From contig CAIJOB010000014.1 of the NCBI GenBank assembly GCA_903822175.1, forward strand, positions 1-64,000: a DNA stretch of 64,000 nucleotides, read 5' to 3'. The notes under the pieces are model-generated. The model did no database searches, had not been told where the DNA came from, and was given only the letters and a program-made list of their open reading frames with translations. Positions 46,211-55,600 of the stretch are shown one piece after another. Origin of the DNA: an uncultured Alphaproteobacteria bacterium. GTDB lineage: Bacteria; Pseudomonadota; Alphaproteobacteria; Caulobacterales; Caulobacteraceae. Each line of letters starts with the position of its first letter. Position 1 is the stretch's first letter. The position numbers and the translations under genes are program-made.

Positions 46211-46912
46211 ATGGACGCCAAGACCGAACCCCTGACGCCTGCCGCCGAGCTCGCGGCCAGGAGCCCCGTGCGCTTCCCCAATGAGAGCGCCGAATACCGC
46301 GCGGCGCGCACGGTGCTGCTGCAGGCGGAATTCGACCTGCGCCGGCATCTGGAGCGGGTCGCCGCGATGCGCCGAGCCCTGCCGCCCGGCGGCGAGGTGA
46401 AAGGCGACTACCGGTTCATGGGCGAGGCTGGCGCGAGCGACTTCGCGGGCCTGTTCGGCGATAAGGACACCCTGATCCTCTACAGCTTCATGTTCGGACC
46501 GCAGCGGGAGCGGCCCTGCCCGATGTGCACGAATTTGCTGGGCCCGCTCGCCGCCAATGCGGCCGATCTGGAGCAGAAGATTGCGCTCGGCGTCATCGCC
46601 CGTGCGCCGCTCGAGCGGCTGGTCGCGTTCAAGCAGGAGCGCGGCTGGCAGGGTCTGAAGGTCTACCAGGACCTCAACGACGCCTATTCGAAGGATTACT
46701 TCGGCCTCACGCCCGAGGGTTCGGACGAGCCGGCGATCAACGTCTTCACCCGGCGTGACGGCACGATCCGCCACTTCTGGTCCGGCGAGATGACCGAGAG
46801 CGACCCCGGCCAGGACCCGCGCGGCGCGCCGGAGCTGGCGCCGCTCTGGAACTTCCTGGACATGACCCCACAGGGCCGCGACGCGAGCTGGTATCCGAGC
46901 CTGACCTACTGA
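46211..46912 (+). CDS. DUF899 family thioredoxin-fold protein
   Basis: A 233-residue soluble protein. It has the DUF899 N-terminal pattern RTVLLQAEFDLRRHLERVAAMRR, the segment YSFMFGPQRERPCPMCTNLL with a Cys-Pro-Met-Cys pair (CxxC type), and the C-terminal ending GAPELAPLWNFLDMTPQGRD. DUF899 proteins have a thioredoxin-like fold and unknown physiological role. The ATG at 46211 follows AGGAGGCACG. It lies 86 bases after the copper monooxygenase-like gene, and both may be transcribed together. Confidence 0.85.
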   Translation: MDAKTEPLTPAAELAARSPVRFPNESAEYRAARTVLLQAEFDLRRHLERVAAMRRALPPGGEVKGDYRFMGEAGASDFAGLFGDKDTLILYSFMFGPQRERPCPMCTNLLGPLAANAADLEQKIALGVIARAPLERLVAFKQERGWQGLKVYQDLNDAYSKDYFGLTPEGSDEPAINVFTRRDGTIRHFWSGEMTESDPGQDPRGAPELAPLWNFLDMTPQGRDASWYPSLTY

Positions 46913-46915
46913 GGT

Positions 46916-47563
46916 CTAGCGGCGAGCAAGGCCCGCCTGCTCCATCCGCCACTTGAGCTGGTCGAGGCGATCCTGGCCGAAGAAGGCCTCGCCGTTGAAG
47001 GTCATCATCGGCACGCCCCAGTGGCCGGCGGCGCGCTGGGCGACCTGGTTGGCCTCAACCACCGCGGCGAAGGGCGAAGGGTCCGCGTCGACCGCGGCGG
47101 CCAGCTCGGCGAAGTCGAGCCCCGCCCGCGCGGCGGCCTGCGCCAGGTGGTCGCCCTCGTGCCAGTTGTCGGTCGCCCCGCCCCAGATCGTGCGGCTGAC
47201 CTCGTCGAGAAAGGCCAGGCCCCGCCCGCGCTGCACCGCCGCCACGCCCAGGTGGGTCAGGCGGTGGATCCAGGGCTGTTTCATCCGGTAGCCCTCGTCA
47301 GGCGAGCGCTGCACGGGATCGGGCCGGGGCCAGCGGAACGGCAGGCCCAGGAACGCCGCCTCGCGGAACACGTCGGTCATGAAGTAGCTGAGCCACAGGG
47401 GGTCCTGCTGCTTGAAGAACTCCGGCGTGCGCACCGCCAGCGGATAGACCGGGCGCACATTGCAGGCGACGTCGTAGTCGCGCTCCAGCGCCACCAGCCG
47501 ACCCATCACCATGTAGGAATAGGGCGAACGGAAGGACCAGTAGAGGTCGTAGCTCAGCGTCAT
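46916..47563 (-). CDS. DsbA-like protein, 2-hydroxychromene-2-carboxylate isomerase type
   Basis: A 215-residue thioredoxin-fold kappa-GST-like protein. The active-site loop is YWSFRSPYSYMVMGRL with Ser in place of the first DsbA Cys, which is typical of the HCCA isomerase group; the conserved C-terminal GVPMMTFNGEAFFGQDRLDQL segment is present. Such isomerases act in naphthalene-type degradation and need glutathione, but many homologues are uncharacterised. I chose the ATG at 47563; an upstream TTG or GTG would add Pro-rich residues. It ends 4 bases from the convergent DUF899 gene. Confidence 0.82.
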   Translation of the reverse strand: MTLSYDLYWSFRSPYSYMVMGRLVALERDYDVACNVRPVYPLAVRTPEFFKQQDPLWLSYFMTDVFREAAFLGLPFRWPRPDPVQRSPDEGYRMKQPWIHRLTHLGVAAVQRGRGLAFLDEVSRTIWGGATDNWHEGDHLAQAAARAGLDFAELAAAVDADPSPFAAVVEANQVAQRAAGHWGVPMMTFNGEAFFGQDRLDQLKWRMEQAGLARR

Positions 47564-47689
47564 CGGCGTCCCCTGACCGCACCTTGGCGGTTCGAGCTGC
47601 ACCATAGCGCAGGGTCCGAAAGGTTTGCGGGCGGTAACCCTGTTTTATTCAGTGCGCGGCAGTCTCACGCCCATCTGGGAGGGCTTGCC

Positions 47690-48175
47690 ATGCTGTCGTC
47701 GATCACCACCTCGCCGGGGTTCTCTTCCGGGCTGGCCAGCGCCACGCCGGCGAGCGAGGACGCTTCGGCGACGGCCTCCAACGACGACGCGGCGGATAAC
47801 GCCGAGAGCCCCGCCTACCAGATCACCCTCAGCGCCGAGGCCGGGCTGACGCTGTCGATCAGCCAGACGACGAAGATCACTATCAGCCAGGCGAGCGGCG
47901 AGGGCGAAAAGCCAGGCGCGGCGCTGGATCCGAACACCGACCGGGCGCTTTCGACCCTGGAAGCCGTGGCCGAGCACCAGCGCGAGTGGATCGCCGAGCT
48001 GAAGGCCGAGTCGGAAGGCAAGGCGCCCAAGACCGCGCAATCGGCGGAGGCCTCGACCACCGCCAAGGGTTCGGCCAACGCCAACCCACCCAGCGAGCTT
48101 CAGGTGACCATCGAGCAGGACACCGAGGTCGACGTCAGTCTGTCGGTCGCCGCCCAGGTGGACGTCCAGGCCTGA
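47690..48175 (+). CDS. Hypothetical protein, low-complexity
   Basis: A 161-residue protein starting MLSSITTSPGFSS. It is rich in Ser, Ala, Glu and Thr, with two short beta-prone segments (YQITLSAEAGLTLSISQTTKITISQ and LQVTIEQDTEVDVSLSVAAQVDV) at the middle and the end. No signal peptide or known domain is recognised. The alternating hydrophobic pattern suggests an adhesive or filament-like beta structure, but this is speculative. The ATG at 47690 follows GGGAGGGC. It is convergent with the small gene at 48199. Confidence 0.6.
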   Translation: MLSSITTSPGFSSGLASATPASEDASATASNDDAADNAESPAYQITLSAEAGLTLSISQTTKITISQASGEGEKPGAALDPNTDRALSTLEAVAEHQREWIAELKAESEGKAPKTAQSAEASTTAKGSANANPPSELQVTIEQDTEVDVSLSVAAQVDVQA

Positions 48176-48198
48176 TCTGGCAGGCCTGACCGACGCCG

Positions 48199-48624
48199 CT
48201 AGGCGTTCATCGGCGGCTGGTGTTCGGCGATCAGGTCGACCCGCTCGGCCTCGCGCACCGCGCGGGTGACGTTGAGCCGGGTGAGGATCGCGGCGTCGCG
48301 ATAGGTCTCGCGCGCCTTTTCCAGCGTCTTGCGCCAGCTCTGGGCAGCGAGGTTGTCGGTCTCGCCGGCATAGACGACGGTCGCGCCCTCCTTGGTCAGG
48401 CGGGCGATGACGTAGTTGGCTCCCGCCGGCGGCAGGAAGCGATCCTCCTCGAAGGAGACGTAGCGGTAACGGGCGCCGGACTTGCCGGCGAGTTCAAATT
48501 GGCGGGACAACGATACTCTCCACCCCTGGACACTGCGGTCTTCGGCCCGCCCTGGTGATCCGGTGGGCGACCGGGCGGCACTGTCGGCGGAGGACTTGAC
48601 CAAAAATGGGCTCAGCTTGACCAT
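48199..48624 (-). CDS. Hypothetical protein
   Basis: A 141-residue protein. The first 45 residues are low complexity; the rest has an alpha/beta pattern (RYRYVSFEEDRFLPPAGANYVIAR, VVYAGETDNLAAQSWRKTLEKA) that resembles the GIY-YIG-like or PD-like folds in general shape, but no catalytic motif is evident. YVIARLTKEGATVVYAGETD does recall a GIY-YIG start, with weak support. The ATG at 48624 was chosen over 48675 because it follows GGAGGCCTT on the minus strand. Alone on its strand between a hypothetical gene and the Mla operon. Confidence 0.55.
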   Translation of the reverse strand: MVKLSPFLVKSSADSAARSPTGSPGRAEDRSVQGWRVSLSRQFELAGKSGARYRYVSFEEDRFLPPAGANYVIARLTKEGATVVYAGETDNLAAQSWRKTLEKARETYRDAAILTRLNVTRAVREAERVDLIAEHQPPMNA

Positions 48625-48799
48625 GGGAAGGCCTCCAGGCTCAGGAACGGCCGGAAGCTGGCCAAAGCGGAACAACCGGCGCCGTAAGACGTTCGGGCGG
48701 TTGCGCCGTCTCTGTTAGGGTCACATCTCCCTTTGGAGCGCGACTCGAAAGTCGCCGCCCTGAGATTAAAAGACGCTCGCAAACGGAGCCTGCCGGACC

Positions 48800-49927
48800 T
48801 TGGAGACGACGGCCGAATTCAGCGTCAGGAGCGCCGGCGAGCGCCCGACGGTCGCCCTGACTGGCGACTGGACGGCCAACAGCCTTGGCGACGCGCCGGC
48901 CAGGCTCGCCCAGGCGGTGACGTCACGCGGCGCCGTCGGCGTCGATATCCGCAAAATCCGCCGCCTCGACACCGCCGGCGCCTATGCCCTGATCCGCGCC
49001 CTGCCCCACGATTTCGACCTGAAGAGCGTTCAGTCACGCCCCGAAAGCGCGCGGCTGCTGGAGCTGGTCGGCGCGGCGGTTCACGTCGAACCGGTCAGCA
49101 CCACGCCCCCGCGCGGCTTCCACGAGATGACCGTGCGGATCGGCAAGGGGGTGATGTACGTCGGCTACGAGTGGGTCGACACGCTGGCCTTCCTTGGCCA
49201 CCTGCTGGTCGTGGTCGCGCGGTCCACGGGCTATCTGTTCACCAACCCCAAGCGCATCCGCTGGGCGGCGATCTTCTCGCTGGCCGAGCGCGCGGGCCTG
49301 GACGCCATCCCGATCGTCGCGGTGACCTCGTTCTTCATCGGCGCGGTGGTGGGCCTGCTGGGCGCCAACATGCTGAGCCAGTTCGGGGCCCAGGTGTTCG
49401 CCGTCGAGCTGATCGGCATCGCGGTGCTGCGCGAGTTCAACATCATCATCACCGCCATCCTGCTGGCCGGCCGCTCCGCCTCCAGCTTCGCCGCCGAACT
49501 GGGCTCGATGAAGATGAACCAGGAGGTCGACGCGATGCAGGTGATGGGGGTCGACCCGTTTGAGGCCCTGGTCCTGCCGCGCTTCCTGGCGCTGCTGCTG
49601 ACCATCCCACTGCTGACCTTCGTAGCCACCCTGGCGGGCCTGCTGGGCGGCCTGGTGGTGGTCTGGGTGGTGCTGGACCTGGGCCCGACCTTCTTCCTGC
49701 AGCGGATCGTCGACAACGTCGGCGCGATCCATTTCGTGGTCGGCATGTCCAAGGCGCCGGTGATGGCCGCGGTGATCGCCGGCATCGGCTGCCGTCAGGG
49801 CCTGGAGGTCGGCGGCGATGTGGAATCGCTAGGCCGGCGCGTGACCGCCGCGGTGGTCCACGCCATCTTCGCGATCATCATGATCGACGCGGTCTTCGCG
49901 GTGCTGTTCATGAAGCTGAACATATGA
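48800..49927 (+). CDS. mlaE: Lipid ABC transporter permease, MlaE type with N-terminal STAS domain
   Basis: A 375-residue inner-membrane permease. About 110 N-terminal residues form a STAS-like domain (VALTGDWTANSLGD, VGVDIRKIRRLDTAGAYAL). The rest (about 130-375) is the MlaE permease with the family segment ELIGIAVLREFNIIITAILLAGRSASSFAAELGSMK. The start is TTG; no ATG lies between it and an upstream in-frame stop. It is the first gene of a four-gene operon with mlaF, mlaD and a lipoprotein, which move phospholipids between membranes. Confidence 0.9.
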   Translation: METTAEFSVRSAGERPTVALTGDWTANSLGDAPARLAQAVTSRGAVGVDIRKIRRLDTAGAYALIRALPHDFDLKSVQSRPESARLLELVGAAVHVEPVSTTPPRGFHEMTVRIGKGVMYVGYEWVDTLAFLGHLLVVVARSTGYLFTNPKRIRWAAIFSLAERAGLDAIPIVAVTSFFIGAVVGLLGANMLSQFGAQVFAVELIGIAVLREFNIIITAILLAGRSASSFAAELGSMKMNQEVDAMQVMGVDPFEALVLPRFLALLLTIPLLTFVATLAGLLGGLVVVWVVLDLGPTFFLQRIVDNVGAIHFVVGMSKAPVMAAVIAGIGCRQGLEVGGDVESLGRRVTAAVVHAIFAIIMIDAVFAVLFMKLNI

Positions 49928-50769
49928 CCGAGAGCGCGCACATCCCGCCAGAAGAGGTCAATGAGAAAGACCTCACCGACGACCAGCTGCTCGACACCGA
50001 GGGCCCAGCGGTGGAGGTGCGCGCCCTGGTCTCGCGGTTCGGCGACAACATCGTCCACGATGGCCTCGACATCACCGCTCAGCGCGGCGAGGTGCTGGGC
50101 GTGGTCGGCGGCTCCGGCGCCGGCAAGTCGGTGCTGCTCAACACCATCATCGGCCTGCGCCGCCCGCAGGCCGGCACGGTGCGGGTCTTCGGCCAGGATA
50201 TCGAACACGCCTCGCGCCGTCGCTGGACGGCGATAGAACGGCGCTGGGGCGTGCTGTTCCAGCAGGGTGCGCTGTTCTCCAACCTGACGGTGCGCGAGAA
50301 CGTGGCCGCGCCGATGTTCGAGCACACCAGCCTGGCGCGCAAAGAAATCTACGAGCTTTCCGACCTGAAGATCGCGCTGGTGGGCCTGCCGCCCAACGCC
50401 GGCGATCTGAAGCCGGCGGAGCTGTCGGGCGGCATGCGCAAGCGGGCGGGCCTGGCCCGGGCGCTGGCGCTCGATCCCGAGCTGCTGTTCCTCGACGAGC
50501 CGACGGCGGGCCTCGACCCGATCAGCGCCGCGGCCTTCGATGAGCTGATCAAGGACCTCTCCGACAGCCTCGACCTGACGGTGTTCATGATCACCCACGA
50601 CCTCGACACACTCTACGAGATCACTGACCGCGTCGCCGTGATCGCCGACAAGAAGGTGGTCGCCACCGCCCCGGTGCGCGAGCTCGAACACAACAAACAT
50701 CCCTGGATCCAGGAGTATTTCCTGGGCCCCCGCGGCCGAGCCGCGGCTAAGGTGAAGACGGAAGCCTGA
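49924..50769 (+). CDS. mlaF: Lipid ABC transporter ATPase, MlaF type
   Basis: A 281-residue ATPase. Walker A is GGSGAGKSVLLN (about residues 60-71), the ABC signature is ELSGGMRKRAGLARAL (about 162-177) and Walker B is LLFLDEPTAGLDP (about 184-196). It drives phospholipid transfer by the MlaE permease. A 36-residue N-terminal extension is slightly acidic. It overlaps mlaE by 4 bases and its last base is the first base of the mlaD start codon, so translation is coupled. Confidence 0.94.
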   Translation: MTESAHIPPEEVNEKDLTDDQLLDTEGPAVEVRALVSRFGDNIVHDGLDITAQRGEVLGVVGGSGAGKSVLLNTIIGLRRPQAGTVRVFGQDIEHASRRRWTAIERRWGVLFQQGALFSNLTVRENVAAPMFEHTSLARKEIYELSDLKIALVGLPPNAGDLKPAELSGGMRKRAGLARALALDPELLFLDEPTAGLDPISAAAFDELIKDLSDSLDLTVFMITHDLDTLYEITDRVAVIADKKVVATAPVRELEHNKHPWIQEYFLGPRGRAAAKVKTEA

Positions 50770-51731
50770 TGGAAAAGAACGCCAACTACGCCCTGGTGGG
50801 CCTCTCCTCGCTGATCCTGTTCATCGGCCTGGTGGTCTTCGTCGTCTGGCTCGCCCGGATCTCGTTCTCCCAGGAGTACGACCTCTACGACATCGTCTTC
50901 GACGGGCCGGTGCGCGGCCTGAACCAGGGCGGCGAGGTCCACTTCAACGGCATCAAGGTGGGCGAGGTCACCAAGATCGCGCTGGACCGCACCAATCCCA
51001 GCCGGGTCATCGCCCGCGCCCGGGTCACCTCCGACGTGCCGATCCGCATCGACAGCTTCGCGACCCTGGAGCCGCAGGGCATCACGGGCGTCAACTACAT
51101 CCAGATCACCGCCGGGACGCCGTCCAAGCCGCTGTTGAAGGTGGTCGAGAAGGCCAAGTGCCAATCGAACGGCATCAGCCAGTGCATCCCGATCCTGAAG
51201 AGCCAGCACAGCGCGCTGTCCGACCTGCTGGAAGGCGGCGGCACGGTGCTGAGCCGGACCATCGAGGCGCTGGACCGCGTGAACCGCGTGCTCTCCGACA
51301 AGAACATCCAGACCTTCTCGGCGACGCTGTCCGACGCCCAGGCGGTGACCGCGGAACTCCGCGAGCGCAAGGAGATCATCGGCGACGCTCAGAAGCTGAT
51401 CCAGGATCTGGATACCGCCACCCAGCACGCCGACGGCATCCTGAAGTCGACGCAGGGGCTGGTGGACGGCGACGGCAAGCGCAGCCTTAAGAGCATCGCC
51501 GACGCCGCCGACGAGGCCAAGGGCGCGGCCCACGACCTGCGTGGCATGATCGACAAGCTGCAGGGTCCGACCGCCGACTTCGCCAATACCGGCCTGCCGC
51601 AGATCACCTCGGCGATCGTCGAGCTGCAGAAGGCCGCCGAGTCCCTGCAGCGCCTGGTCAACGAGATCCAGCGCAGTCCCACCGGAGCGCTGGGCAAGGG
51701 CTCCGCGGAAGAAGTGAAGGTGAAGCCATGA
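50769..51731 (+). CDS. mlaD: MCE/MlaD family lipid-binding protein
   Basis: A 320-residue protein with one N-terminal membrane helix (about 6-30), an MCE domain (about 40-120) with FDGPVRGLNQGGEVHFNGIKVGEV, and a long helical tail (about 150-300) that resembles coiled-coil MCE tails. MCE rings carry lipids across the periplasm. The single MCE domain plus long tail is typical of the MlaD/LprN-like form in Alphaproteobacteria. Its stop overlaps the following lipoprotein gene by 4 bases. Confidence 0.92.
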   Translation: MEKNANYALVGLSSLILFIGLVVFVVWLARISFSQEYDLYDIVFDGPVRGLNQGGEVHFNGIKVGEVTKIALDRTNPSRVIARARVTSDVPIRIDSFATLEPQGITGVNYIQITAGTPSKPLLKVVEKAKCQSNGISQCIPILKSQHSALSDLLEGGGTVLSRTIEALDRVNRVLSDKNIQTFSATLSDAQAVTAELRERKEIIGDAQKLIQDLDTATQHADGILKSTQGLVDGDGKRSLKSIADAADEAKGAAHDLRGMIDKLQGPTADFANTGLPQITSAIVELQKAAESLQRLVNEIQRSPTGALGKGSAEEVKVKP

Positions 51732-52342
51732 TCCGCCCCAACCTCCTCCGCCTGACCGTGATCGCGGTCTGCGCCGCCGCGCTCAGCGGCTGCATCTCGC
51801 TCCTCCCCAAGACCAAGCCAGCGCAGCTCTATCGCTTCGGCGCCGGCGCCGCGGCGGCCTCCGAGCCTGCGCGGCCGGCGAGCGCCGTGGCGGTGTTCCT
51901 GACCAACGGCACGTTCCAGGAGGAAGCCTCCGACGACCGCATGCTGACCATGACCGGTGGCCACGCGGCTTACATCGCCGACAGCCGCTGGGTGGCGCCC
52001 GCCGACATCCTGTTCGACCAGGCCGTGGCGCGCGCCTTCGATGCGAGCCCCGTGCGGCTGATCGCGCGCGGGCAGCAGGGCCGCTCGGCCTATGCGCTGC
52101 GGGTCGATGTGCGGACGTTCGAGACCCGCTATGAGCATGGCGAGAAGGCCGCGCCGACCGTCGTCGTCCGCGTCCACGCCGCCCTCACGCGCGCTGACCA
52201 AAGCGGCGTTGGCGAGCAGGAGTTCGAGGCGCGGGTTCCGGCCTCCGACAACCGGGTCGGCGCGATCGTCAGCGCCTACAACACCGCCGTCGGCGACGTG
52301 GTCGGCAAGATCGTCGGTTGGACAGAGAAGAGCACGACCTAG
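51728..52342 (+). CDS. ABC-type transport auxiliary lipoprotein (PqiC-like)
   Basis: A 204-residue lipoprotein with a lipobox LSGC (about residues 19-22) and the ABC-trans_aux fold: [42 protein letters not shown] and [10 protein letters not shown] segments. Related PqiC and LetB-type partners attach MCE systems to the outer membrane. It closes the mlaEFD operon and its stop overlaps the convergent folD stop by 4 bases. It takes the place of the MlaA/MlaC pair seen in E. coli; neither is present here. Confidence 0.88.
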   Translation: MIRPNLLRLTVIAVCAAALSGCISLLPKTKPAQLYRFGAGAAAASEPARPASAVAVFLTNGTFQEEASDDRMLTMTGGHAAYIADSRWVAPADILFDQAVARAFDASPVRLIARGQQGRSAYALRVDVRTFETRYEHGEKAAPTVVVRVHAALTRADQSGVGEQEFEARVPASDNRVGAIVSAYNTAVGDVVGKIVGWTEKSTT

Positions 52343-53238
52343 ATCAGTCCTGCCTGCATCTTCGCGGCGGTCACCGTGTTCTGCAGCAGCACCGCCACGG
52401 TCATCGGGCCGACGCCGCCGGGCGCAGGGGTCAGCCATCCGGCGACCTGACTGGCCTGTTTGAAGTCGACGTCGCCGACCACCTTGGTGCGGCCTTCGGC
52501 GGCCTTGATCGGATCGTCGAAGGGGACGCGGTTGATGCCGACGTCGATCACCGCGGCGCCGGGCTTGATCCAGTCGCCCTTGATCATCCGCGGGCGGCCC
52601 ACGGCGGCCACGAGGATATCGGCCTCGCGGCAGACGGCCGGCAGGTCGGCCGTGCGCGAATGGGCGATGGTGACCGTGCAATCGGCCTGCAGCAGCAATT
52701 GCGCGATCGGCCGGCCGACCAGGACCGAACGGCCGACCACAACCGCGCGCTTGCCGGTCAGGTCGCCCAGCACGTCGCGCAGCAGGATCATGCAGCCCAT
52801 GGGCGTGCAGGGCACGAGCGCCGGCAGGCTCTGCGCGAGGCGCCCGGCGTTGGCTACGGTCAGGCCGTCGACGTCCTTGTCGGGGTTCAGCAGCGCCAGG
52901 ATCGGTTTTTCGTCCAGGTGCTTGGGCAGCGGCAGCTGCACTAGGATACCGTGGATCAGCGGGTCGACGTTCAGTTCGGCGACCAGGCGTTCGAGTTCGG
53001 CCTGGGTGGTATCTTCCGGCAGGCGGTGGGTGACCGAGTGCATGCCGGCGGCCAGCGACTGCTCGCCCTTGGAGCGGACGTAGATCTGGCTGGCCGGGTC
53101 GTCGCCGACCAGCACCACGGCCAGGCCCGGCTGGATGCCATGGCTGGCCTTCAGGGCCGCGACTTCCTCAGCGACCCTGGCGCGCAGGCGCTCAGCGTAG
53201 ACCTTGCCGTCGATGAGCTGGGCGGAAGACTCAGGCAC
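52339..53238 (-). CDS. folD: Bifunctional methylenetetrahydrofolate dehydrogenase/cyclohydrolase
   Basis: A 299-residue FolD. The N-terminal [21 protein letters not shown] contains the family Tyr-Lys region; the NADP motif is [18 protein letters not shown] (about 162-179), and the C-terminal [18 protein letters not shown] is diagnostic. It interconverts 5,10-methylene- and 10-formyl-tetrahydrofolate. The start is GTG at 53238. It is convergent with the Mla lipoprotein gene. Confidence 0.95.
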   Translation of the reverse strand: MPESSAQLIDGKVYAERLRARVAEEVAALKASHGIQPGLAVVLVGDDPASQIYVRSKGEQSLAAGMHSVTHRLPEDTTQAELERLVAELNVDPLIHGILVQLPLPKHLDEKPILALLNPDKDVDGLTVANAGRLAQSLPALVPCTPMGCMILLRDVLGDLTGKRAVVVGRSVLVGRPIAQLLLQADCTVTIAHSRTADLPAVCREADILVAAVGRPRMIKGDWIKPGAAVIDVGINRVPFDDPIKAAEGRTKVVGDVDFKQASQVAGWLTPAPGGVGPMTVAVLLQNTVTAAKMQAGLI

Positions 53239-53276
53239 GTGAACGGCCTCCAGGATTTCCGGCCCCGACTAGCGGT

Positions 53277-53750
53277 TCAGGCGGGCCTACGCAAACGCAA
53301 CCACGCCGCCACGGCCCAGGCGTGGGATTCACGGTCGAGCGCGAGCAGAGCGTCCTGCGGCGCCACCCATTCGAGCGCGTGGTCGGCCTCGATCTTCAGC
53401 GCGGGCGCCTCGGCCTCGACGTGCGCCGCGAAGAAGACGCCGCGGGTGTTGACCCGGCTGTCGTCCTCGTTCGTGAAGTAATGGTCGGCGCAGGCGATTT
53501 CAGCCTCGATGGCGACCTTCAGGCCCACCTCTTCGCCGCATTCGCGCACCGCGGCTTGCGCCGCCGTCTCGCCGGGATCGAGGCCGCCGCCCGGCAGGTC
53601 CAGCCGTCCGCCGCCCGTTTCAAAGGTTACGCGCGCCACGGCGATCTTGCCGTCCCGCTCGACGATGGCGAAGGCGGCTGGCCGGTCGGGATAGGCGCGG
53701 CCCGCCGCGGGCTGGCCGAACTGCGGGACACTCTCGCCCGGCCGGGGCAT
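53277..53750 (-). CDS. NUDIX hydrolase
   Basis: A 157-residue protein with a complete Nudix box, GGGLDPGETAAQAAVRECGEEVGL-like with G-x5-E-x7-REUxEExGU spacing (about residues 54-77). It probably hydrolyses a nucleoside diphosphate derivative; the substrate is unknown. It overlaps the S1/P1 nuclease stop by one base, and lies 38 bases before the folD start on the same strand. Confidence 0.88.
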   Translation of the reverse strand: MPRPGESVPQFGQPAAGRAYPDRPAAFAIVERDGKIAVARVTFETGGGRLDLPGGGLDPGETAAQAAVRECGEEVGLKVAIEAEIACADHYFTNEDDSRVNTRGVFFAAHVEAEAPALKIEADHALEWVAPQDALLALDRESHAWAVAAWLRLRRPA

Positions 53751-54769
53751 CAGTCGATCGCGTAGAAGGCGTTGTAGGGGTCAGTCTTGCCGGACAGGAT
53801 GTCGGCCAGCGGGATCGGCCGGTAGCCCACAGACTGCTTGTCGGCGCCGCGCCAGGCCATGACGATCAGGTCGCGCAGCTCAGAGGCGCCGATGGCGATC
53901 TGCCGGGTCGCGAAGGCCGCACCGCGCGGGTCCCCGGCTTTGAGGCCGCCGGCCTTCTCCAACTCGTAGAGCGGGACCACCTGAGCGCCGGTAGCGGCGA
54001 GATAGGCGCCGACCTCGTGGATATCGACGCCGCTCTCGACAACGCGCAGCGGCGCCATCGCCTTATCGACATCGGCCTGGGTGACCGACTGGCGCACCAG
54101 GCCGCCTTCGAAGTCGCCGTGCAGGGTGCGCGAGGTGGTGTAGCCGGCCGGGTTCGGATAGTCGCCCCAGCCGTTGAAGTGGACACTGACGTGGAGCGGC
54201 TGGCTGCCGTCGCCCACGAAGTGCGACAGGTAGCCGATGTCGATCAGGATCAGCCGTTCACGCCGCACGCGGTCGGCGGTGAAGAACGCCTTGTGCGCGG
54301 CCCAGGCGGGGTTCGACTCCGCGAACTTCAGCGCCTTCCAGTAGGCGAAGTCCTGCATCACCTGCTGTTGGTATTCGAGGATGCTGTACGGCAGGTAGCC
54401 GGCCTTCCAGCTGTCCGTCCCCGCCGCCTGCAGGGCCTTTTCGTAGTCCTGGCGCGTGGGTGGCAGGGCGCCGACCTTGGGGCCGCCCAGCGCGCTCCCG
54501 TCGTCGTTCATGTCGAAGAAGTGGCCCTGGTCGCGGTCGCTGTCGAACGCTTTGCCGGCGCGCTTGAGGCGGTCGGGCTCGCGGCTGTACTCGCCGACGT
54601 CAACGATGGCCTGCGGAGCCTTCAGGAAGCCCGGCAACTCGGCCGGCAGCGCCTTCATGGCCGCGACCCCGATCATCCGGTGCCCCGAGCCGCCCCAGGC
54701 GAAGACCGAATTGGGGACAAGGGCCGTGGCAAGCGCAGCGGCGATGGCAAAGGGCGCGAGGCGTTTCAT
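53750..54769 (-). CDS. S1/P1 family nuclease
   Basis: A 339-residue exported zinc nuclease. The signal peptide (about residues 1-24) is followed by WGGSGHRMIGVAA, where the mature N-terminal Trp supplies a zinc ligand. Further ligand regions are visible in FDMNDDGS, LIDIGYLSHFVGDGSQPLHVS and GDFEGGLVR. It cleaves single-stranded DNA or RNA in the periplasm. A minus-strand pair with the NUDIX gene, which starts at its stop codon, suggests nucleotide scavenging. Confidence 0.9.
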   Translation of the reverse strand: MKRLAPFAIAAALATALVPNSVFAWGGSGHRMIGVAAMKALPAELPGFLKAPQAIVDVGEYSREPDRLKRAGKAFDSDRDQGHFFDMNDDGSALGGPKVGALPPTRQDYEKALQAAGTDSWKAGYLPYSILEYQQQVMQDFAYWKALKFAESNPAWAAHKAFFTADRVRRERLILIDIGYLSHFVGDGSQPLHVSVHFNGWGDYPNPAGYTTSRTLHGDFEGGLVRQSVTQADVDKAMAPLRVVESGVDIHEVGAYLAATGAQVVPLYELEKAGGLKAGDPRGAAFATRQIAIGASELRDLIVMAWRGADKQSVGYRPIPLADILSGKTDPYNAFYAID

Positions 54770-54809
54770 ACCTCCGGTGTGTCGCCTCGTCTGACCGAAG
54801 GCAAGGGCC

Positions 54810-55397
54810 TCAGTCGCGGATATTCAGCGCCTGTTCGACGCGCCCGACCCAGGCCTGCACCCGCGGATAGTCGGCGAGGTCGAAACCGCCCTCGTGGGCG
54901 ACCCGCGTGTAGGCGACCAGGGCCACGTCGGCCAGGCTCACGGCCGCGCCCACCAGGAAGGCCTCACCGCCGGCCAGCCCGTCCTCCATCCGCTGCAGCG
55001 CCGCGTGGCCGCGCGGCATCACCTTGGGGTCGAGGTCGGCCTGGGTCTTGCCGAGGTAGGCGAGCTGGAACCGCGCCACGGCGATATAGGGCTCGTGGCT
55101 GTACTGCTCCCAGAACATCCACTCGAACATCCTGGCCTGGGCGTAGGCGTCGCCGGGGATCAGGTTCGAGCCTTCCGCCAGATGCAGGATGATGGCGTTG
55201 GACTGCGCCAGCAGGCGGCCGTCGTCGAGCACCGCCATTGGCACCTGGCCGGCCGGATTGAGCGCCAGAAACTCCGGCGTGCGCGTCTGCGCGGCGACCA
55301 CGCTGGTCTCGATCCAGTCGTAGGCAAGGCCCAACGAGTCGCAGACCCACTTCACCTTCAGGCAATTGCCGGAGATGGAATCCCCATAGATTTTCAT
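54810..55397 (-). CDS. Glutathione S-transferase family protein
   Basis: A 195-residue GST. It has the N-terminal thioredoxin-like part with NPAGQVPMAVLDDGRLLAQSNAIILHLAE (cis-Pro loop and Gln-Ser pair) and a C-terminal helical part with LVGAAVSLADVALVAYTRVA. The catalytic residue region SGNCLKVKW at about 9-17 has a Cys, which fits beta-class-like or Ure2p-like members. The ATG at 55397 was chosen over 55415. It is divergent from the secreted unknown protein at 55601. Confidence 0.88.
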   Translation of the reverse strand: MKIYGDSISGNCLKVKWVCDSLGLAYDWIETSVVAAQTRTPEFLALNPAGQVPMAVLDDGRLLAQSNAIILHLAEGSNLIPGDAYAQARMFEWMFWEQYSHEPYIAVARFQLAYLGKTQADLDPKVMPRGHAALQRMEDGLAGGEAFLVGAAVSLADVALVAYTRVAHEGGFDLADYPRVQAWVGRVEQALNIRD

Positions 55398-55600
55398 GAG
55401 CAATCCTCCCCCCAAACGCCCTTCCGGAATCGGCGCGGATATGGCGGAATTCCCCTGTGGCGCGCAAGCGATCTGATCTCCAGGGCGCTGTTAGCTATGC
55501 TGACAGGTCGCCTTGCCGCACCCGTTCCGGGGTTGGCAGCCCTGGCCACCCCGGCTAAAACCCCCGTCGCACCAGTTCAACGACGAAGGAGGATGCCGTC

